Below, piece by piece: positions 1 through 13,100 of a stretch of 64,000 nucleotides of DNA (position 1 is its first letter; each line of letters begins with the position of its first letter). Made by a program: the position numbers and the translations under genes. The stretch is from Trileptium ribeirensis (Eukaryota; Nematoda; Enoplea; Enoplida; Thoracostomopsidae), in contig JASANE010007164.1 of the NCBI GenBank assembly GCA_030248225.1, positions 1 to 64,000 on the forward strand, written 5' to 3'. The notes under the pieces are model-generated. The model saw only the letters and a program-made list of their open reading frames with translations. It searched no databases and was not told the origin of the DNA.

Positions 1-2600
1 TTGTTACCATTATCAAGGCCTCATTACGATAATTTACTAAGAAGTGTGACACTCTTCAGCTCATGAATTTTGCACCTAAACGTATGAATTCGCGCCTTTC
101 GCACTGTCCTGCACCTGCATTCAAGCATTTAATAGGGAGACAGTTTATCTGAAACTGCGGGGGCAGTTCATCATATCATGGGGGGCATTCGCCTTCCGCG
201 TTAGGTGAGGCGAAGTATTTGGCCCTGCGTTTCTTGGGAAGGACATTGTCTCACCTCTATTAAATGGATGTGAGACTCAATGTCTTCCCATCAAATTCAA
301 AGGGGATAGCGCGAAATATACGTTTAGGCTAAATGTGATTAAGCAGAAATGACTGTCGTACTCTTAGCAAAACATCACTCATTGTTGCTATTATTAGTTT
401 AATTTTAATCTAGTAGATAGCTTCTATCTTATTCTCATTGTAAATATTTATATTATTTATTGAATTATTGCTGGAGACGGTGTTCTACTTTCAAAAATGG
501 ACTTTAGTTGTAAGTGTAACTTTTGGACTACACCGATAGGTGGTAGGTTAGATTGGGTATAGAAAACCTTTTTAGATCAACAAGAATATTTTTAGCTCGC
601 CAGTCTAATGTCATACCATGATTACAATGTAATATAGTATGTCAGTCTCAATCATTTAAATCGATTATCGTTTAGTATGTCGTTTTCCTATTATATATGT
701 TGCAAAAGTTTCACCTGTACCCAGTACATTATCAAAAATACTTTCTAACTTTTGGTTCAAGTTCAGAATCGGTAACTACACGTACATAGCACATATCGCA
801 TCCCATTCAACGCTTTCCGATAGAACATGCACATTTTTGTTGAATCCGACATGAATGATTCGGTTTGCCATAATCGACTCGGTGTACGATGGCTGAATCA
901 GGATTTTTTTCGTTTTGGATCGGATCGAATGCTGCGTAATTGTGAACACACATTTTTACAGTAACTCCACTTTGAACAAAATTAAGCTTATAAATGCTTG
1001 AGCATGGATTGTCTATTATGGCAATATAGTAACTTATGTTAATTATTCGCTGCGACCCATGCTATATATATGTACACGAAGCGTGGTTATAATAATTTGT
1101 TTGACTATACGATATCTGAATAATAGCATAGTCAACCATAATGACTTCTGGTTCTGGTCGCTACACCAACACCCAAGTCCCTGTAACCCGTGTAACCAAC
1201 AAAAGATATAATGTGGAGCATTCATTTAGTTGTGTACGTTCACATCATTTTAGTGACGGGATCACTACAAACAAGCGAATGCTGTCGTATCGGGCCGGAA
1301 TACTTGCAATCTAAAAACTACATGCGAACGAAATAGTTTCAATTGCTACGATTGGCAGTCTTGGTTCAAAATTTCCAGTATGCGCAGTAGTAATAGTAAT
1401 AGCACTAGTAACTAGTAGTATAGCAGCAGCATCATAGTAACGTATTGCTTCCTTAGAAAGTTGCTCTCTAAGGACAGAGAGATTATATCGTTCGTCTGGA
1501 TGTGGCAGTAAACACTGATGGTTATCATAACGAGTAGTGTCGACCAGCACTTCACAGTTTTTCGAAGCTGTAATTCGTAGCACCGTTTATCGGCTGTTTT
1601 TCTCTCTGAACAAATGAGATTTTAAAAAAATTTAGAAACGACAGTGTGTTTTATTATTTTCGCAGATGTGAGACAGCAAATTTTTTGTTTAAATCATTGC
1701 TCACATAGGCAGAGAGGCTGTTTACACATGCAGACGCGAGAGAATCCTAACTACAGCGGATGTTTGTCGCATCTTCGATCCTCACTTGGATAATTTAGCC
1801 GGAATTGACATCATCACAACTAACATTTTTCTAAAATTTGTCTTTTAATTTTTCAAATTTTGACTTTGCCGATATTATACGTTTAAATTATTGATTACTT
1901 AAGCTATGTGAAAGCGGAAACTCTTTAATGATGAGAATGAATTATATATATATATAACTATTTTCGCTCAGTCAAGTACTTATGCTGTTCAGTACATTAC
2001 GTACATTTAAAAAGTCAAATATTACAGTTCAGTAACAGCGCTTCAATTATTATTACAATGTGATCGTGATTCAGGTTTGTAATACATTTGTTTATCATAG
2101 TCTGTTGTTCCAAAAATGTTTAAGGGCTGGCATGTTCGTATTCGGGAGGATCCGGGCCGTTTCCTAATTTCTTGCCCCAATTATCATCGTTTCGATTATC
2201 TCCGTAGTATTTTTAGCAGTCATTTTTGCTAAACTACCAGTGAGGAAACCGTTGGACAGGGGATTTGGCTGTGCCTGAAGTATAAGTATCTGATGCTCAC
2301 TTCGACTAACACCACTTCACACATCTTCCTGGGTTCGATAGCACACCGGCTTTTGGCATACATTCCATGATGGCCCGCTTTTGTTCCACTCCTAGGTTTT
2401 ACTATCAAATGGTAACAATAATATCGATTTGGATTTTTGATTTAGCAATATATACTAATAAATAATAGTTATTAGAAATAATGAGCAATGCATTAAATTG
2501 ATAATAGCTATCGTACTACCCAAATGTAATATACCAAGACAACACAAAAAGGGACAGCTGCTGTTGCCATGACGACAAGCTGCTGCTGCCATGACGACAA
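1..2600. other. Intergenic, no supported gene
   Basis: AT-rich sequence with no exon I can defend. A minus-strand open frame of 90 codons at 1583-1311 starts with ATG, but it has no splice partners and no family resemblance. The only clear structure is the hairpin at 235-292, listed separately. Confidence 0.5.
235..292. repeat. Short perfect-looking hairpin
   Basis: A stem of about 19 bases beginning gggaaggacattgtctcac pairs with gtgagactcaatgtcttccc across a loop of about 15 bases. It is probably the core of a decayed foldback element. No RNA gene is recognised. Confidence 0.5.
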
Positions 2601-2630
2601 GAGGTATACTACCACCGACTAAATACATAC

Positions 2631-2835
2631 CACAAAGAAAGAAATTCATTGCGTGTGGGCGGGTGAGTGCGTGTGCGTACGATATAAGTGCTTCGGCTGG
2701 ACGGCTGACCGTCTTGAGTATCCGTTGTATCATTACTATTGAAGGAATCACGATTTTGTGTGGCACTATTGATTGGATTGTTTTTCTTGATTGTACACAA
2801 TAAATTACGAGTATAAATCTTCGGCGTTGTCTTCA
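2631..2835 (-). CDS. Possible internal exon of an unrecognised gene
   Basis: On the minus strand this stretch is open for 67 codons in one frame. It is bounded by an acceptor with a long pyrimidine tract (AG at 2837-2836) and a GTATGT donor at 2630. Upstream is a compact 59-base candidate intron, 2894-2836, beginning GTAAGT and ending TTTTAG. The peptide is rich in S, T, N, Q, D and R and looks disordered. The exon preceding the mini-intron has stops in most frames, so I cannot extend the gene. Phase excludes simple joining to gene A. It could be noncoding. Confidence 0.25.
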
Positions 2836-3100
2836 CTAAAATGAAACAAATAAAAACACAATTATTGCGAAGAAAAGCGGCAAAAACTACTTACATTTGT
2901 ATAGCACTAGGATTGTATAGATAAATAGTTCCGAAATGACGTTACACTTAAATTCAAAGCTGTTCCATAAACTTCATTTTAACCACATAACGTGGATGTA
3001 TAATAGTACACAGCTACGAACAGAAATAAAAGAAAAGTATTTAGCGAATCGCTCGCCACGATAAAGAGATGTGCAAGCGTTATTCGCTAGCATTCCAATA

Positions 3101-3484
3101 CCCGGGACTAAGAGTGAATTAGAGAAGGGCATGACACTTCCCTGCATTCTAATGTTAGCTCGTGTTTAACGCTGCGGGTGTTTTGGGCGTAACCCCCACC
3201 CCCACCAGCTTTAGGGGGTTGTCATGCACAGACCAGTTTTAGGAGGGTTAACTCGGACCCCTTCCAGTTTTCGAGGCGTGGTCGGTTTATAAGCAGCTAC
3301 CAGTTAAAGGAACCTAACAAAACTAGAGAGGTGGTCCGACCGACACCCCCTCAAAACTAGAGGGCCCGAGCTACTCCATCCCCCTAAAACTGAGGGGTCA
3401 GGCCGAAAACGCCCGCGTCATTAAACACGGGCTAACATTAGAGTGCAGGAAAGTACAACTCTTCTCTAATGCACTCTTGCCGGG
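3101..3484. mobile_element. Foldback MITE with ~90 bp inverted repeats
   Basis: The left arm (from CCGGGACTAAGAGTG through ctaatgttagctcgtgttt to gcgggtgtttt) is matched in reverse complement by the right arm ending at gcactcttgccggg. The centre holds several degenerate copies of a motif like AAAACTAGAGGGG in both orientations. There is no coding capacity. I could not define a clean target-site duplication. Confidence 0.7.
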
Positions 3485-3599
3485 ACTGACTTCCGCCATA
3501 ACTGATTCTAAAGCTTAAAATTACTTTCTGCCCTTTAGTTCGATACAAAAACAAATTCCAACACCTTCCAAGCGTAAAACAGGGCCGAATGCGCTCGGG

Positions 3600-4260
3600 T
3601 CAAATCAAAAAGGGGTCAGACAAAATATGTTATGGATTGTACATCGACAATTAAAGCAGAAATATGAGCCAATTTAGGCTCATTATGTATAGGAAGATAA
3701 GATCTATAGGACTTATATAATGCTTTGCTACATGTCTTTTTGGCAATGCAGGATTTGCGTCAAAAAAGTTTTAATGGGCCCATGGGACCCAAAATACACG
3801 AAAACGTTAATATCACCGCAACCGCTCGAGATATATAGACGTCATTGATCTGATTTTATAAAACAATTAATCCTCTATATGCGATACATAATGTGCTGCT
3901 ATTGTAATTATTTACGTTGCAGAGTTGAGTCAAAATGGGTTTTTGAATGGGACCGAGACCCAAATTAACCGAAAACTTCAATATCTCCGCTCGAGGTCTA
4001 TGGGCGTTATTAGTCTCATTTTGTACAGCAATTCACACTCTATATTACTGCACATAGTGTGATGCTATTTTCAATGTTTGTGCTGCAGCGCTGGGTTAAA
4101 ACGGATTTTTGAACGGGTGCACGACACCCGAAGAAGACAAAAACGGTAATATCTAAAGCAACACTGCAGCTATATAGGTATTATTGGTTTCATTACGTAA
4201 AGCAATTTATAAGCTTTGTAGTTGCAAACAGCAATAATCAATATCAAGCAATGAGCGATA
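3600..4260. repeat. Three degenerate direct repeats of dispersed family R
   Basis: Units of roughly 150-190 bp repeat near 3760, 3930 and 4090. Each has a 'gagtcaaaa...gggaccc' part, a 'cgaaaac.ttaatatc.ccg' part, 'ctcgag.tctatag', and 'agcaattcat...ctatat'. Relatives occur inverted near 7735-7880 and direct near 49540-50100. Confidence 0.6.
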
Positions 4261-4299
4261 CCTAAATACAGAACAAGCGGGCATATATCGTCTATTATT

Positions 4300-4418
4300 C
4301 AACATGGTTGTTGTTCGGCTCTTTATAAGTTGCCGCTTCATACAACTGTGTAATTCTCTCATAGTTGTTTCAACCACTCAGAATTCACCACTTTGACGAT
4401 GAGACAAGCTACTAGTTA
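4300..4418 (-). repeat. Terminus of dispersed family R
   Basis: The reverse complement of this stretch begins ctagtagcttgtctcatc and matches the family R ends at 7248 and 10383 and the two ends at 48573 and 51277. The element body would lie to the left, which agrees with the internal R units at 3600-4260. Confidence 0.55.
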
Positions 4419-4964
4419 TGTATCAGTTGGATAATCCCAACGGTAACAGCTTAATTTTCAGCATTAACCCCAAAACTGGCTCAGCTCACATTATATACTG
4501 CCTTAGGTTAAATTTTTAGGCTTGTGACTTCATCTAACTTTTCGAACTCTATTATAATATAGCTAATGACAATTTGCTATAAAAATAACTTGTTATTTGA
4601 AAAAAATATTTTTATGCTTATTAGCCAGGTAGCAAATTAGAGTACGACAAGTATTATAGGCCTCCAGCCGCTGCATTACACTATATAGTATTCGGCACAC
4701 TTCACTATCGTCTTATGAACGAGCGAGCAGCAAGCAAACAAATAACATTATAGAATATCAAAACAAAAAAATTTCCCATGACCTATTTACGAGCGAGCAC
4801 CGAGCGAACAACACTTCAATTGTGACGAGTACTGTAGGCCAACTTTCAGCATTACCAAAACAACTGCATCAAACTCGGCTCAGATACCTCAAACTAACCA
4901 GCTAATAGATGGTGTGACCTAGGATTTTCAACATAACGGTTAAATGAAATTATATAACGCACTC

Positions 4965-5125
4965 GAGGGAACGTACTGTGTTGGTTCGAAAAAATCAAAA
5001 ATTTCTTTCATGTCTGTTCGCAAATTTTAAAGCAATTATTTTGTTCGAGATTTTTTCTCGAAAAGTAAAGTTTTGTTCGATTTCTGTTCGACATTCTTTT
5101 GCTCGAAACACGATAGCAAGTACTG
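4965..5125. repeat. TTCG-motif-rich repeat remnant
   Basis: Many copies of gttcga and its complement in AT-rich sequence. Similar gttcga/tcgaac-rich remnants occur near 21390-21490 and 40880-41100. No coding signal is seen. Confidence 0.35.
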
Positions 5126-5356
5126 TAGCTATACCAATGTAAGAAACAACTGTGGTATGCGTACAAAACCTACAGAAATATAGATCTGCAGTAAAACTCC
5201 ATACACGGAAAGCTGTCCGTTACAGCGAAGATTATATACCTGTTACCGTGACCGTAGCAATGAAAGTACTCATGTTATTAATAGTCTAATCAGAGCGTAT
5301 TAAATTTCTATCTTTTCCAAAAAAAATCGAAAACGACATTTACCTAATGTATTTAC

Positions 5357-6883
5357 AGGGTGTCTACGAACTGGCTCGCGTCATTTTTCAGGTTTTTTGG
5401 GGCTAATTTTTTCAGGTTTTTAACAAAGAATTTTAATACCCTCAGCACATGTTTAGTAACGTGCTGTTGAGCCATGTATCCAAAAAAGTTGAAGATGGCA
5501 TGATGTAGGTATGTATTGTTATAAGTAATTATGGTATGTTAAAATATCTGAAACATGATTCGTACTTAGAAGCCAGGGAATAACCGGAACCAGCAACCGG
5601 AACCGTCCATTTAAACCGGATCCGGAACAGAAACCTGGTCTTCGAAATTTATATATAGTAAAACAGATGACGGAAGAAATGAAGGTATAGTGGATTTAAA
5701 ATGCATTAAACATAACTTTTACATTAAACTTAATGTATTGCGATGGTATTATTGCCTTTCTGAAACTTTAAAACACTGAGGAGGCTAATAATATATATTT
5801 ATCGATCAAATATGTAGGTATTTGGACATTCAGAGCACAAAATGTCTTCCACTATACACCATTGCATATACTTCGTCAAATCGAATGTGCTTACAAAACT
5901 TGGAGCGTAGAATACACACTTTCGCTCTGTCTCCAGTCGCCTCCCTTTACTACGCATATGTTTGTGTTGCATGTTCTTCTGTAGGAAACTTAAAATTATT
6001 GGTTTATATGATTGTAAGAGAAAATAATAGATGGAAGGTAATTTTCTGAACATTGGTTAGAGACACTGTTTAGGCTAGCGTTGGACAAACAGTGCCCGTC
6101 AGATCATAATAATGATAACTTTCTAATCAGAATGCTATAAATGAGACACACTGTGATACTGCTCGCACAGTTTCAATAAATACAGTTCATTGCCAAGAAA
6201 GCAGTTTCTAGCTGCGTTGCATATAATGTTAGTTTACTTCAATTTAGACTGATTTACCAAGTTTACAAGCGCACTGGCGGATGCTTGACGCAATTTATGT
6301 TAGCCAAGCATACCCTAAGTACTTCTGCGTAAGCCATACTCTGTTACCGAGTTGGACCGGTTTAATTCAAACGTATCCCACAGACTTCTGGATCTGTAAA
6401 ATAGTTGCTACAAACATCGACCTGGCTTTGATTTAACAAACTCCTGCAGGTTATTATGAAAAATTCCTGCTCAAACTATGTGCCCTACTTACGTTTCACA
6501 GGTCAAATTGGTTAGTTAGTCTTTTCTTTTGCTTGGTTGTATTGGAGCTTGATCATTGTATAATATATTACATATGTTTGGATTACAGGATGAAGCAAAA
6601 AACGTGGAAAATTTCAAACAAAATTTTTAAACCGGAATTCCTGTTCCGGTATGGTTTTTGCCCTTTGCCGGAACCGCAACCGGAACACGATTTTATTGTA
6701 TTGAGAAGGAGGGAAATAGAAAAAATTATACGGGGCATCTGCAACTTGATAACTCCTGAAAATTATTTCGAAGTTAAAAAAATTGAAGAAAGTCAGGTTT
6801 TTTCTTGTCATTTTTCAGGTTTTTGGCGATTTTATAACTACGGAGCTCAAAAAATCAGGTTTTTTCAGGTCGTAGACATCCCG
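5357..6883. mobile_element. DNA transposon remnant, CAGGGTGTCTACG termini
   Basis: The left end is cagggtgtctacga and the right end is the near-perfect complement cgtagacatcccg. The flanks repeat as tattta on both sides, a possible 6 bp target-site duplication. Both inner flanks carry catttttcaggttttt motifs. There is no transposase frame. Another repeat (family X) lies inside, so this is a nested structure. Confidence 0.6.
5577..6535 (+). repeat. Interspersed repeat family X, copy A
   Basis: Begins cagggaataaccgg, followed by several ccggaacc motifs, then 'agtaaaacagatga.ggaagaaat'. The same order of motifs recurs at 11798-12305 and 61807-62665. The starting motif resembles a hAT-type end, but the complementary right end was not found. 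Noncoding. Confidence 0.6.
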
Positions 6884-7024
6884 TATTTAGAGAAACCAAA
6901 GCTGTGGCATATTAACAAGAATTAGTTGCTATAATATCGGGTGTGAACAAAACAGCTATAACACAATTTAGTTTTAGAACTTACATTGTGCAATTCTTAA
7001 AAGAAAAATAAAGCATTTTGCATT

Positions 7025-7141
7025 CTAGCAACGGCTAGAACCGTCATCACCACCGCGGCGCAGATAATTGGCATCGTGATTGAGCACCATTGCAATCGAA
7101 CGGGCAAGAATCGAATCGTCTTCATGACCATCGCTACGTCC
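7025..7141 (-). CDS. Gene A exon 3 (C-terminus)
   Basis: 39 codons including TAG. It opens GRSDGHEDDSILARS after the acceptor 'tgtattttag'. The same bases in another frame give a longer overlapping open frame, but only this frame joins exon 2 in phase. Confidence 0.6.
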   Translation of the reverse strand, partial: GRSDGHEDDSILARSIAMVLNHDANYLRRGGDDGSSRC

Positions 7142-10100
7142 CTAAAATACATTTGGTTATGGTTAATTAATGCAACGGTCATGAAACTTTGTCGCAACAT
7201 AATTCGTTCTTAAAGTTCTTAATCTCGTAGCTTTTCATATTCTTAAGCTAATAGCTTGTCTTATCTCCAAGACGGAGAATTATGAGTGATGAATGTGTAA
7301 TTTAGAGAGATGTACACAACTATTATGCGCGAGTAAACATAAGATGACCCCACCAACAATACTTTTTTGTAATTTTGCATAAAATTTGTTACGGAACGCT
7401 TTTTGGTCAATTGAATTCGCGTAAATTCACAGTCGCGATTGAAATCTAACCATTTTATGTTCGCGTAAATTCCAGTAGAATTACCCAAATTTTTAAGAAC
7501 GAAAATTTTTCGATTTGAATTAAACCAGTTTTGTTCGCAAACACCGAGAGCTTAACTTTATAAGATCGATTTGACTGTGACGTAACTTTTGCATTACACA
7601 TTTGTTCGTGAACACTGAATGATCCATTTTTAAATGACTAGGTATTATGGAACCAAATTTCTGCAAATTGAAATCGCCTAAATTCTTCAAAATGAGATCA
7701 AAAGCTACTACATAGTATGAGCGGTTGCATCGATATTGAAATGTTCATTGTATTTTGGGTCCCACGGGCCCATTATAAATCCTTTTTTGAGATCAATTAT
7801 GCAGCATAAATAACTGATAATAGCAGCACACCATTGCAGTTACATAGAGAATGAATTGCTCTACAAAATGGCCCATTGTGAAACCCATTTTGACCCGAAT
7901 CCCGCATCCTAGAAAAACCGAGTATCAAAGCAATATATACCAATATTATAGCTGGCTAGTCCAAAGTGGGGGCGGGGGGCCGGCACTTTCGGCTGCCGTC
8001 CGGCAAAACGGAGGTCCCCCAGCTCCTACCCCCGGCAAAAATTCGGGTAAACCCGGCTCAAAGCCCCCTGCTGAGAAAAGCAAACGTCCAAACGCGACAA
8101 AATCCGGCAAAAAATTGACCCCCCGGCAAAATCCGGCATCCGCGGCAGGTGAGCCGGGGGGGAGGGGGCGGGCGGCGGCTATAATTTCTGATGTTTGGGG
8201 ACTAGCCAGTATAGAGGCATATTAGCTCGACAAAATGAGAACAATTTGACTCAGATGTCAACACCTACTGTCTAAATACAATAACCTATGTGATTTTTGG
8301 GCACCATCGGTACCCAACACGAGTCCATTTGGCCCAGTTTTCGGGAGAAGATATTAGAATCGGGTTTCGACAAACAGAGCTTTCGAATTAGTGTTACAGC
8401 GCGAATCAATCAGCCCAATGAAAGTTGTGTTATGTTGAGTCAGCCTAAAAACCACAATATCGGATATCGTGAAATTTGACAACTGTCAAACCTAATAAGA
8501 CCTCTTCGCTCCGCTCGTTTCACTCACTAATTCAATTATTCCTTTTTGGTAGATATGGCGTAACGATAGTCCGATTCCTGCTCTATACTGGAATATGGCT
8601 TCAGCGATGTAAAATTTTGCGAAGTATGTCTTCTTGCAGGCGCCTGCATACAAACCAGATACTGCAATGACTCTATGAGAAGTGACAGACTTAAATTGGG
8701 ATTTTTTATAGAACATATGGGGTTATGAAAAAGTCCAAAATTAAGTTTTAATTGGAAGTAAGGTAACAATTCATATAATGTCAAATGATGTTAATATAGA
8801 AAATTTACTGCTATGTTTCATTTAGGTATAAATAGCAGGGACCAATCAGAATTTAGATTACTGGTTCCGGTTATAGCTAATTTTTGTCTGAATCGAGCTT
8901 CAGGGTTCATCATCATTGTATATATCTACATATCGAAATCTATGATAACATTTTCCATTTATTTGTCAAAATTAAGCAACAAACTAAACCGTAAGTGCAA
9001 CACTCTTGTTGTCATCGTTTGTATAACATAAAAACAAAGTATTTTGGTTTTTGTGTTCACTCTGGTGGCTTTGTAACTCCAATTCCCGAACAGACTTTTC
9101 TCGGTCAAAATTAAGCAACAAACTAAACCGTAAGTGCAACACTCTTGTTGTCATCGTTTGTATAACATAAAAACAAAGTATTTTGGTTTTTGTGTTCACT
9201 CTGGTGGCTTTGTAACTCCAATTCCCGAACAGACTTTTCTCGGTCAAAATTAAGCAACAAACTAAACCGTAAGTGCAACACTCTTGTTGTCATCGTTTGT
9301 ATAACATAAAAACAAAGTATTTTGGTCTTTGTGTTCACTCTGGTGGCTTTGTAACTCCAATTCCCGAACAGACTTTTCTCGGTCAAAATTAAGCAACAAA
9401 CTAAACCGTAAGTGCAACACTCTTGTTGTCATCGTTTGTATAACATAAAAACAAAGTATTTTGGTCTTTGTGTTCACTCTGGTGGCTTTGTAACTCCAAT
9501 TCCCGAACAGACTTTTCTCGGTCAAAATTAAGCAACAAACTAAACCGTAAGTGCAACACTCTTGTTGTCATCGTTTGTAAAACATAAAAACAAAGTATTT
9601 TGGTCTTTGTGTTCACTCTGGTGGCTTTGTAACTCCAATTCCCGAACAGACTTTTCTCGGTCAAAATTAAGCAACAAACTAAACCGTAAGTGCAACACTC
9701 TTGTTGTCATCGTTTGTATAACATAAAAACAAAGTATTTTGATTTTTGTGTTCACTCTGGTGGCTTTGTAACTCCAATTCCCGAACAGACTTTTCTCGGT
9801 CACTACTTTAACAGTTTATAAAGTACAGAAAGATAAAAAAGACAAACAAAACTAGCATATTTATACATTTAAAGTACTCCTTCGTTTAAAAGTTGACAAG
9901 TCTGTACATAACGCTTGCTGCGTGGCTTGCTCAGAATGTAGTCTATGGTTCACAATGGTTTTTAATAGGCCCATGATATATACCCAAATTTCAAATTATA
10001 TTATACATGCGCGGCATAAATTCAATACAGTTAGCGACAGAGATCTATAATGTAAAAATATGTAGCTGAAATTCAAAATTTTTGGAATATTTGATTTATA

Positions 10101-13100
10101 AATTTCGAACGTTCTCATATTCTGGTTGCTGCAGGACGAAATATATATAGGTATCATGATTTTTGGATAATATATTGAAAATGACTGTACTGTTGCATTG
10201 AATGTATTGCTGGTGTATTGTTACCTTTTGTCTTAGGCGCAAGATTAGTAGGCTCAATTAGGAACGTCAAAATGGTCACTGAGAGCAGGCTAGCCTTGTT
10301 AACATTATTTTAACTCGCTGTGCAAGCCACTATTGTAACGAAAACGTCTTTTTTGAATATTCAGCTTCTTAAGATTTAAACTAGTAGCTTGTCTTATCGG
10401 CAAAGCGGTGAATTATGTGTGTTGAGTATGTAAATTAGCAAGACGTTTCCAGCTATAATATAGAGCATCAACTTATAAAATGAGCAGAATATCAACCATT
10501 TTGCTTCAATCGCTAAAGAAATATACCCTGTTATTAGACACTCGCAATATGAAAATATATAGCGGATTAGTTGTTTAACAAAATGAGACCAAAACACACG
10601 GTTGCGGATATATTGATGCATATTAATGCCTGTATATATATGTCTAATAGAGCACACATTTTACGTCTTATGCTTAACAAAACCGTCACGCTTGCGTTTA
10701 CGTGTCGTGTGGTAAACATTCCGCCATAATAGAGTAGCGGTACACCAAAGGCATATACTATATATACCAATGTTTAGCACCATCTCTCATAACATAACGA
10801 TTCCGTATACTCAACTGCAATGACGGAAATACACATATCATAAAGCAAACCAAACGGAGTACAAAATATATATCAATATTGTGCACATATATACCTCGTC
10901 TTGAGAATTTTTGTCATCCACATTTGCACTTTCAGTTTGTTCCGCTTTTCCCTCGCTTTCAGCTGCCACCGTGGATGATCGCTGCTCGAGCTGCGCCATA
11001 GCAGGTTCGTCAGATTGATTCGGTTGCTTCTGTTTCTCCGCTAAGCTTTCCTCGATCGCACCTCGGACGCGCTGCGTGGTCGCCGCAGCAACGTCAGTGC
11101 AGCTCAACGCCAGAAGAGCGGACACAATTTTCACCGCTGTCGCTTGTATAACAATTTCCGCACTCTTGCCGAGCAATTTGATCTGACCCAGATCAGAGGT
11201 CACTTTACCCCCTTCACCACCGCCGTCAGTAGCGCCAGCAAACATCGTTGCTTTGTTTGCCGTTCCGTTCGACAATTTTCGTGCCGTTAATTCTTTGTAA
11301 ATCTGATTGATAATGTCGGGCGTTTTGTTATTGAACAACCGATACGTGTCGTAATTATTACTGATACCATTAATTCCTACGTTGTTGCCATGGCTAAAGC
11401 CCACCTTTTGCTCATTTCCAAGACCGTCTAGAGCAAATATTTCACCAAAAGCAAACATCGTCGTTTTCGAACAAGTGTTGTTTCCCTAAAAAATCAAACG
11501 CCAGTTTCAAAGAAACATATCACTTTTCTCAAAAGGTAATTACATATATAAAATATTCCTCGCTCCCAGTTTTATCTACAGGCTCAACCAATAAATAAAA
11601 CAACGAACAGCGTAGGCCTAAAAAGGTTGTTTTACGTGGAAGCGTTTTGACTCGGCATTCGTAATCGTAATCATAGTTTATAGCCCATGGAACAGAAAAG
11701 ACGCTTAGACACTTGGTTCATTACTCCGTGCTAGTTACCTTTAACGTAGCCTACTACAAAAAATTTGTCTGTTGCCTTAATATTGATACGTAATGACCAG
11801 GGAATAACCGGAACCGCCCTTTTAAACTGGATCCGGAACCAGGCCTTCGAATCTTATATGTAGTAAAACAGATGAAGGAAGAAATGAAAGTACAGTTAAT
11901 TTAAAACGTAGTAAAATAACTTACATCTACATTAAACTTAATGTATTCCGACGAAATTATTGCCTCTCTGTAATTAAGAAGATCCTGAGGAAGCTAATAT
12001 CGTTTATTTATCGATCAGTATGTCGTTTCTTGGGCCCCCAGAGCAACGAAATGTTTTATACTACACGGGCTTGCGTAAATTGTGTCAAACTGAATGTGGT
12101 TCTAACGCATGGAGCGCAGAGTAAACACGTTCGCTCCACCTAAAATCGCCCCCTTTACTGGACACACGTTTGTTACATGTTGTTCCATAGGAATCTTTCA
12201 ATTATTGTGCTTCTAAAAGAAAATAAAAGGTATCCCAAAATTTTCTGATTAGTGGTCAGAGACAATGTTTAGGCTTGCGTTGGTTAACCAGTGTCCTTCG
12301 GCTAGATTAGCCCCGAGCCATATTCGGGCCCACAGTAGCCCAGGGAGAGATCCACAAAAAAGTCGATGTCAGCTAATAACTTGATAGCGTTTCTGATGCG
12401 ATTTATCAATATTTTAGCGCTTTCCGTTTGCAAACTGATTTTAGTTATTTTCAGATTTCAACTCAACCAAGCCGAATCGAGAACAAATATTTTCACAGCC
12501 CCTCGCAAAATCTGGCGCCGGTTACTTCCGAACCAGCGTACCACTTTTACAGGCAAAATTCGCAGCAAGTTGAGATATTCGACACATAGCTAAATAATAT
12601 TATTGCATTACACTTATTAAATTAAAAATACTAAGATCTTGTTGATAAATTTTCGAAGTACTCACCGTTTCAAGCTCGGATAGGCTAGACTGCGGCGAAG
12701 TTGCATACGACGACAGCGTATTACCAGTTACCCCGCTGCAGCTATTCAGACTTCCAGTAAGCACAGAATCACCCAGTGCCGAATCAAACATGATCCAGCT
12801 ATTATGTTGCTGCGGTGGTGGATGGGCCTTCGCAGGTGCGACCACCGAAGAAGCTCGAGAAAGCACGTCGACACCAGCACCACCGCAATAGCTGTTGAAG
12901 CCTGCGTCGACGTAGCTAAACGAAGCGAGGGCTCCATCGATATCATCACCCGTGCGAAACATTTTTTGAGCATTAAGTAACTTTGAGCTATCCGATGAGC
13001 AGGATAACGATACCCTCGCTACTTGCTGCTGCGTTTGTTGTTGCCCTGCTAGAACGTGAGCTGGCGAGCGACAAAAGTCTTCGCGCTGCTGTTGTTCCAC

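Noticed and set aside
6533..6925. 130-codon plus-strand frame
   Set aside because: It runs across the end of family X and the right end of the TIR element, with no splice or family support.
7851..8225. 124-codon plus-strand frame, proline/lysine-rich
   Set aside because: It spans both boundaries of the GC-rich MITE, so it is not a gene.
8984..9803. Five overlapping 87-codon minus-strand frames
   Set aside because: They repeat every 139 bases with the tandem array and switch frame inside each unit. They are a by-product of the repeat.
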